This document shows, piece after piece, positions 7,511-11,567 of a stretch of DNA of 11,567 bases; within the stretch, counting starts at the first letter, position 1; each line of letters starts with the position of its first letter. The DNA lies in contig JAOPVG010000008.1 of the NCBI GenBank assembly GCA_025966255.1, positions 1 through 11,567 on the forward strand, read 5' to 3'. The notes under the pieces were generated by a model. The model had not been told where the DNA came from and searched no databases. It was given only the letters and a program-made list of their open reading frames with translations. The stretch is from Jatrophihabitans sp. GTDB taxonomy: Bacteria > Actinomycetota > Actinomycetes > Mycobacteriales > Jatrophihabitantaceae. The position numbers and the translations under genes were made by a program.

Positions 7511-9462
7511 GGCGTCACCTGATAGATGATGACCAGCGCCTGATCGGCCTGGCCGTGCAGCCGGCCGCGCTCCACGTGAACGGGAGAGCCGCGGAACTTG
7601 CGAACCAGGGCCACGGCTTTGCGGGCGAATTCCGGTGAGCGTTGAGCCGAGTACGCGTCCCAGACGACGTACTGGTAGACGCCGGACCGGAGAGCCGCGT
7701 CGGCATTGCGGATCGGGCGGTAAGTGGGATTGCGGTGCAACGGATTGGGGCTCACCGACAGCCCATCGCTGAGGTGCCCGCTGTAGTACTGGATCAGGTT
7801 GGCCATCGACGGCCCGATGGTCATGAACTGCGCGCCCTCGGGAACGTGCGAACCCACCCAACGGCCGGTCTCTCTACCGCCCAACAGTCCGCCGGCGCCG
7901 GCCAGCCCCGACGTCGGCGGTGAGAGAACATCACCAGCGGCGGGTATCGCGAGCGTCGCAATTGCGGCCGCGGCGACTACCGGCATCACCCAGCGGCGTC
8001 GGCCGGCCTTGTGGGCGATCAGTTGCAACGCTCGTGCGCCGAGCAATGCCAGAGCAGGCACCACCGGCAGCAGGTAGGAGAAGCCCTTCACCGGCCACAC
8101 CTGGAAGAAGAGCACCGGCACGGCGACCCATGACACCAGCAAGATCTCGCGCCACGAGAAGGACCGCGCAGTGAGCCACTGCCACGCCAATCCGACGACG
8201 GCGAGACCCAGAACGGCGAATCCGATTTCGGCGCCGACGTTCGAGAAGTAGAAGTCGAAGCTGTGGTTCGGCTGACGGGTCAACTGCCACACCAGGTACG
8301 ACTGCCCGCTTCGCGACCCGCCGGCCAGCGCCGTCAGCAGTGGATACGACCACGCGATGCCGAGCGCGGCGAATGCACCCACGACCAGGAAGCGCGCCGG
8401 ACGCCAGAGGTGGCTGACCAGCGCGAGGTAGACGAACGCCGAACCGAGCATGATGATCGCGGTTTCCTTGCTGAGCGCTGCCAGTCCCAAACAGGCGCCG
8501 CCGGCCACCAGCCACCGCCGCTGCGACGTGCGGCCGGCCATCGCCAGGCAGGTCATCGCCGCGGTCGTGAAGAACGCCGCCGGGCCGTCCAGCAGGATCT
8601 GCCGGCTCACAGTGACGTGGTACGGCATCACCGCGAGGATCAGCGCAGCCATGGCCGCGACCCGACGGTTGAAGAAGACCTGGCCGGCGACGTAGACCAG
8701 GACGATCGTCCCGATCCCGAACAGCGCAGCGACATAGCGACCGACCGTGTCCGGAACGCCGCTGCTGTACAGCGGCGACATCAGCACCTGGAGCAGCAGT
8801 GGGTGGGCCCGCACGACGGGAAACAGGCTGGTGAAATGCGGGTTCCCCGCCAGCGATGCCGACTGGGACGCGTACACGGCCTCATCGCTGTTCAGGCCGA
8901 CGCCTCCGAGGTTGATCATCCGGAGTGCCGTCGCGCCGGTCAGCGCGAGTGCCAACAAGGCGATCTCGGCGGTCGGGTGCGGGAGATTCCAGCGGGCGCG
9001 CCGTCGGGTGGTCGCGGGAGGTGCGGCGACGTCGCTGTCCAGCAACTCGTCCAGCAGGTCCGTTTCGTCAATGTCGATGACCGCGGGGTCGATGACCGGC
9101 GTCATCGACCCCGCGGTGCTGCCGAGGTCGGGGCGACGAGCCGACCTCCGATCGGGGCACGAGCACGGGCGCGGGTGCGGGTGCGGGCTGGGACGAGGTC
9201 GCGGCCTGGCCCGCGGCGCGACCAGAGGATCCGGCGCGTCGGTAGGAGCCGGCGCGTCGGTAGGAGCCGGCGCGTCGGTGGACGGCGGCGCGACCGGGGG
9301 ATCCGGCGCAACGGTAGGAGTCGGAGCAACTGTGGGAGTCGGCACGTCGATGGCCGGCGCGACCGTAGACGGGCGGAAGCCGGAGGCGACGGTGATCGTC
9401 AGCTGCCTCCCCGGTGCCGCGCGCACAAGAGTCGTTGGACTGGAGCGATTTGGCGGCGCCAT
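7507..9462 (-). CDS. GT39/ArnT-like (PMT_2) integral membrane glycosyltransferase with Pro/Thr-rich N-terminal extension
   Basis: The 651-residue frame encodes a polyprenyl-phosphate-sugar-dependent glycosyltransferase of the PMT_2/ArnT kind. The first transmembrane segment (about 165-183) is followed by the first outer loop with the Asp-Glu pair expected for catalysis, D193-E194 (GLNSDEAVYA). Further hydrophobic segments lie at about 240-262, 268-282, 295-310, 318-350, 357-380, 410-430, 438-456, 460-483 and 491-510, with QILLDGP at 288-294 and LSKETA at 330-335. An outer soluble domain follows (about 520-651; ETGRWVGSHVPEG, VYQYVVWDAYS). Residues 1-150, expected in the cytoplasm, are atypical: AP-T-D/V repeats (33-81), an Arg/Pro/His-rich part (82-112) and an acidic stretch (DIDETDLLDELLDSD). 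M120 (9105) is an alternative start that keeps every conserved element. The ATG at 9462 lies 4 bases after the preceding stop and lacks a clear Shine-Dalgarno sequence. Donor and acceptor are not visible from sequence; mannose transfer to protein or glycan is inferred from the neighbour. Confidence 0.88.
   Translation of the reverse strand: MAPPNRSSPTTLVRAAPGRQLTITVASGFRPSTVAPAIDVPTPTVAPTPTVAPDPPVAPPSTDAPAPTDAPAPTDAPDPLVAPRARPRPRPSPHPHPRPCSCPDRRSARRPDLGSTAGSMTPVIDPAVIDIDETDLLDELLDSDVAAPPATTRRRARWNLPHPTAEIALLALALTGATALRMINLGGVGLNSDEAVYASQSASLAGNPHFTSLFPVVRAHPLLLQVLMSPLYSSGVPDTVGRYVAALFGIGTIVLVYVAGQVFFNRRVAAMAALILAVMPYHVTVSRQILLDGPAAFFTTAAMTCLAMAGRTSQRRWLVAGGACLGLAALSKETAIIMLGSAFVYLALVSHLWRPARFLVVGAFAALGIAWSYPLLTALAGGSRSGQSYLVWQLTRQPNHSFDFYFSNVGAEIGFAVLGLAVVGLAWQWLTARSFSWREILLVSWVAVPVLFFQVWPVKGFSYLLPVVPALALLGARALQLIAHKAGRRRWVMPVVAAAAIATLAIPAAGDVLSPPTSGLAGAGGLLGGRETGRWVGSHVPEGAQFMTIGPSMANLIQYYSGHLSDGLSVSPNPLHRNPTYRPIRNADAALRSGVYQYVVWDAYSAQRSPEFARKAVALVRKFRGSPVHVERGRLHGQADQALVIIYQVTP
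7515..7520 (-). promoter_or_regulatory. Ribosome binding site that sets the phosphoesterase start
   Basis: The minus strand reads AGGTGA, 4 bases before the GTG at 7510, and lies inside the last codons of the GT39 gene. It supports 7510 over the longer frame opening at 7861. Confidence 0.6.
9080..9117. repeat. Perfect 17-bp inverted repeat with a 4-base loop inside the GT39 gene
   Basis: Arms at 9080-9096 and 9101-9117 are exact reverse complements, separated by CGGC (9097-9100). The structure is G/C-rich with no T-run, so it is not a typical intrinsic terminator. It lies at the border between the low-complexity N-terminal extension and the conserved enzyme, and the possible internal start ATG (9105-9103) sits in the stem. 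Part of one arm (GTCATCGAC on the minus strand) occurs again 6 bases further on, giving the peptide VIDPAVID. Confidence 0.9.
9233..9358 (-). repeat. 18-bp tandem repeats encoding the Ala-Pro-Thr-rich segment
   Basis: Two identical 18-bp units (9233-9250 and 9251-9268, ggcgcgtcggtaggagcc on the plus strand) and a partial third (9269-9279) encode APTDAP-type hexapeptides. A second, degenerate series of the same unit length at about 9305-9358 encodes TPTVAP-type hexapeptides. Unit length is a multiple of three, so copy-number change would keep the frame. Such tracts can vary in length between strains. Confidence 0.8.
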
Positions 9463-9466
9463 CCAG

Positions 9467-11567
9467 TCACGCCGACTCGGCGGGCACCACGCGGCGCGGC
9501 GTGGACGTGATGGCGGGGAGGTCGTCGGCAGCGCGGATCACCATGGCCTCGGTTCGGATCGCGTCGTCGGCGACCCCAACCTCGGCGACGCCCTCGCGCA
9601 CGAGGTGCGGGATGTGGTCGGCCCAGGTGAAGTCCGGAGTGGCGAGGCGGCGAGCGCGCACACCGGTCATCGCTTCGGCGAGGATCGCCCGCTCCTTCGC
9701 CCGCAGTTCCTCGTACGCATCGCCACCGACCACGAGAGCCGGTGCGAAGTAGCGGAACGGCGGGAAGCCGTAGGCGTCGTCGGTATTGGCGATCAACTCG
9801 TCGAGCAACTCGGCCGGATCGATCTCGGTCAGCTGGTAGGCGTTGCGCTCGATCACGAACAGCTGCTCCACCTTGACCGAGGTCGACCGCTCACACGCGA
9901 CCAGGCGCTCCACGTCGTACTTCGGCGGTGGGACGACGTACTGGGTGAGGGCATTCAACGTCATGATCGGCAGATTCATCTCGCCGAGCCGGGTTCCGAT
10001 GCCGCGGCCTTCCTTGGAATGCAACCGGCTCTGTATCCGGAGCCGGCGCCATTCCTTCGCCGTGAGGTCACCCGCGTTGACGGCCCGCAGGGTGTGCTGG
10101 CTGATCGTGAGCGGCTTCGGGTAGCAGAACGCCGTTCCGGAGGAATCGAAAATGGTCATGTCGTCGGACAGGAACTGGCTCGGGTTCTCGCGGAGCAGGC
10201 GCAACACCGTTCCCGTCTTGCCGGTGTCGGTGAGGGCAGACATCATGACGCCGCGGCCGTCGAGATTCATGCAGGCCGAGTGCAGCAGCATGTAGCCGCG
10301 GGAGACCAGGACGAACCGCAGCAGCGCCTCCACCACGTTCGTGTAGAGAACGTGCGGGGATCGGACGAGCATCGGGCCGACAGTTACCTGGATGTTGTCG
10401 GTCATGTCCACGTGGAAGTCCGAACCGAAGCGACCGAGCTGCTCGATGTAGGAGACGGCGGGCAGCGCCGCGTACTGCGTCACTTGCGCGCGGCGGCGGG
10501 CGGGGCCCGAGCTGACCCGCCCGGGATGGATCTCGATGTCCAGTCGGCCGTCCACGTCCGCGGCGAAGAAGTCGAGCTCCTTCATCCGTACGACCGATCC
10601 AATCGTGAGGATGCCGTGGATGTCGTACTTGTAGGGCATGACCTCGGAAGTGCGACGTACCGGCGGCACGCAGTCCTCGCGGATGTCGATGACGAGATCC
10701 ACCGGGCCGGCGCGGCGCGCGCTGCTGCCTGGCCGGTCGGGGTGGGCGAAGGGTTCGAAGCGCTCGAACTCGTCCGTTTCGGTTGATGTGACGGTCATGG
10801 CATTCCCCCGGTTGAACAGGTATCGGTCGGACACGGCGAAACGGACAGCGAATGCCGCCGCAAGGGTGATGAGGTTGGCGATGAGGTAAGGCGTGCCCAG
10901 CGGACTGACGAGCCACGAGAGCAACGGCAGTCGGGCGAGCAGCACGGCGTTGTTCACCAGCGCGAATCCGGCGAACCGTTTCCACACGCTGAGCGACTTG
11001 GGACCGCGATAGACGAGCTTGTCGGTGAGCAAGTAGTTCCACAGGGTCGAGCACTGCGTGGCAATGGTCGCGGCGGCCAGCAAGGGAAACCTCGCCGAAT
11101 CGACGAGTGACCACAGCGCCAGGCTGTTGACGCCGATGCCGGAGACGCCGACTGCCGCGAACCCAGCCGCCGCCTTCAATCGGGACCTGGCCACCCGCAC
11201 CGTCGCCAGCCGCAGGGCCAGCAAGCGGCGGACGAACAGGATGCCCTCGCGCCAGGACGCTTTGCTGTCACCGCTGTGCCGCTCCGCGAAGACGAAGGGG
11301 TGCTCCGCAATGCGTAGGCCGGGCGAGCGCGCGACGATCTCGAGAAGGATCTTGAATCCGTTGGGCCGTAGGCGATTGAGGTCCAGGCTGGCGAGCCGGA
11401 CTGCGAAAAAGCCGCTCATCGGATCGCTGCAACCGGCAAGGCGGCGCGGGAAGACCGCCTTCGCCAGTCGGGTCGCGCCGTCCGACACAAATTGGCGCAC
11501 CGCGGAACCGAGTCCGCCGGCGTCGCCGGCACCGACGTAGCGGCTGGCGACGACGACATCGGCCCGG
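9467..11567 (-). CDS. GT2 (DPM1-like) glycosyltransferase - GtrA - HprK-like P-loop kinase fusion (5' end outside window)
   Basis: The frame is open to the right edge; 699 residues are visible, numbered here from the first complete codon. Residues 1-125 are the C-terminal part of a polyprenyl-phosphate mannose synthase-type GT2 enzyme (ADVVVASRYVG, CSDPMSGFFAVR, GFKILLEI, FAERHSGDSK). Residues about 131-250 form a GtrA-like domain with four hydrophobic segments, ending DRYLFNR. From residue 257 (ATG at 10798) a soluble domain follows with the plan of HprK/PEPCK-related kinases: LLHSACMNLDGRG, then a P-loop ALTDTGKTG (K450; the first Gly of G-x4-G-K-T is Ala), then FLSDDMTIFD (D468, D469) as a likely metal-binding site. 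The first two parts should make and perhaps flip a polyprenyl-phosphate sugar for the GT39 enzyme next door. The target of the kinase part is unknown. The final stretch (about 615-699) has no motif I recognise. Separate GT2-GtrA and kinase genes are a real alternative (see findings). Confidence 0.85.
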   Translation of the reverse strand, partial: RADVVVASRYVGAGDAGGLGSAVRQFVSDGATRLAKAVFPRRLAGCSDPMSGFFAVRLASLDLNRLRPNGFKILLEIVARSPGLRIAEHPFVFAERHSGDSKASWREGILFVRRLLALRLATVRVARSRLKAAAGFAAVGVSGIGVNSLALWSLVDSARFPLLAAATIATQCSTLWNYLLTDKLVYRGPKSLSVWKRFAGFALVNNAVLLARLPLLSWLVSPLGTPYLIANLITLAAAFAVRFAVSDRYLFNRGNAMTVTSTETDEFERFEPFAHPDRPGSSARRAGPVDLVIDIREDCVPPVRRTSEVMPYKYDIHGILTIGSVVRMKELDFFAADVDGRLDIEIHPGRVSSGPARRRAQVTQYAALPAVSYIEQLGRFGSDFHVDMTDNIQVTVGPMLVRSPHVLYTNVVEALLRFVLVSRGYMLLHSACMNLDGRGVMMSALTDTGKTGTVLRLLRENPSQFLSDDMTIFDSSGTAFCYPKPLTISQHTLRAVNAGDLTAKEWRRLRIQSRLHSKEGRGIGTRLGEMNLPIMTLNALTQYVVPPPKYDVERLVACERSTSVKVEQLFVIERNAYQLTEIDPAELLDELIANTDDAYGFPPFRYFAPALVVGGDAYEELRAKERAILAEAMTGVRARRLATPDFTWADHIPHLVREGVAEVGVADDAIRTEAMVIRAADDLPAITSTPRRVVPAESA
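10804..10809 (-). promoter_or_regulatory. Possible internal ribosome binding site for the kinase-like domain
   Basis: The minus strand reads GGGGGA, 5 bases before the ATG at 10798, exactly where the GtrA-like domain ends and the kinase-like domain begins. It could drive independent synthesis of a 455-residue kinase-like protein from 10798 to 9467, either alongside the fusion or instead of it. Confidence 0.4.

Noticed and set aside
6449..7522. A 357-codon plus-strand open frame, and a similar one at 5178-6128
   Set aside because: Both are antisense shadows of the phosphoesterase and repeat-protein genes, with Arg/Gly/His-rich products and no ribosome binding site worth noting.
7511..7861. 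N-terminal extension of the phosphoesterase to a start at 7861
   Set aside because: The extra 117 residues are an out-of-frame reading of the GT39 gene, Arg/Pro-rich, and would place the signal peptide inside the protein. The GTG at 7510 has a good ribosome binding site and a 4-base overlap.
9080..9117. Intrinsic terminator at the perfect inverted repeat
   Set aside because: There is no T-run after the stem, and it lies inside an open gene whose conserved part is downstream.
9150..9360. CRISPR-like array from the regularly spaced repeats
   Set aside because: Repeat units are directly adjacent 18-bp coding repeats without unique spacers, and no cas gene is present.
8747..10786. A 679-codon open frame on the plus strand
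   Set aside because: It runs antisense to two genes with clear family motifs, has a Gly/Arg/Asp/His-rich composition without domains, and is the expected result of stop-poor antisense frames in high-GC DNA.

Overview
The window is dense, high-GC DNA with the coding style of an actinomycete (Actinomycetota): strong G/C preference at third codon positions, GTG as well as ATG starts, and exported proteins with Ala-rich signal peptides. I cannot name a genus. All credible genes lie on the minus strand and read from the right end to the left end with almost no intergenic DNA. No RNA gene, CRISPR array, transposase or attachment site was seen.

In transcription order (right to left) there are six genes. 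(1) A polyprenyl-phosphate-sugar synthase of the DPM1/GT2 type joined to a GtrA-like membrane domain and then, in the same open frame, to an HprK/PEPCK-like P-loop kinase domain; its 5' end is outside the window. (2) A multi-spanning GT39/ArnT-like (PMT_2) glycosyltransferase with an unusual Pro/Thr/Ala-rich N-terminal extension. (3) A membrane-anchored phosphoesterase of the acid phosphatase/phospholipase C family with substitutions at expected metal ligands. (4) An unrecognised, membrane-anchored surface protein made of two copies of a domain of about 170 residues. (5) A membrane-anchored GH99/WbsX-like glycosidase. (6) A large secreted purple acid phosphatase with Ig-like, Fn3 and duplicated C-terminal domains, open at the left edge of the window.

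Genes 2-3, 3-4 and 4-5 overlap by 4 bases (GTGA, GTGA, ATGA), and genes 1-2 are 4 bases apart, so genes 1 to 5 look like one translationally coupled operon. Gene 6 follows after about 40 bases that contain a possible promoter.

Working model (inference): gene 1 makes and perhaps flips a polyprenyl-phosphate sugar, probably mannose. Gene 2 transfers that sugar outside the membrane. The three anchored proteins and the secreted phosphatase trim, dephosphorylate or bind the resulting surface glycan or glycoprotein. The GT2-GtrA-kinase fusion, the altered phosphoesterase, the repeat protein of unknown function and a perfect 17-bp inverted repeat inside the GT39 gene are the points most worth a second look.
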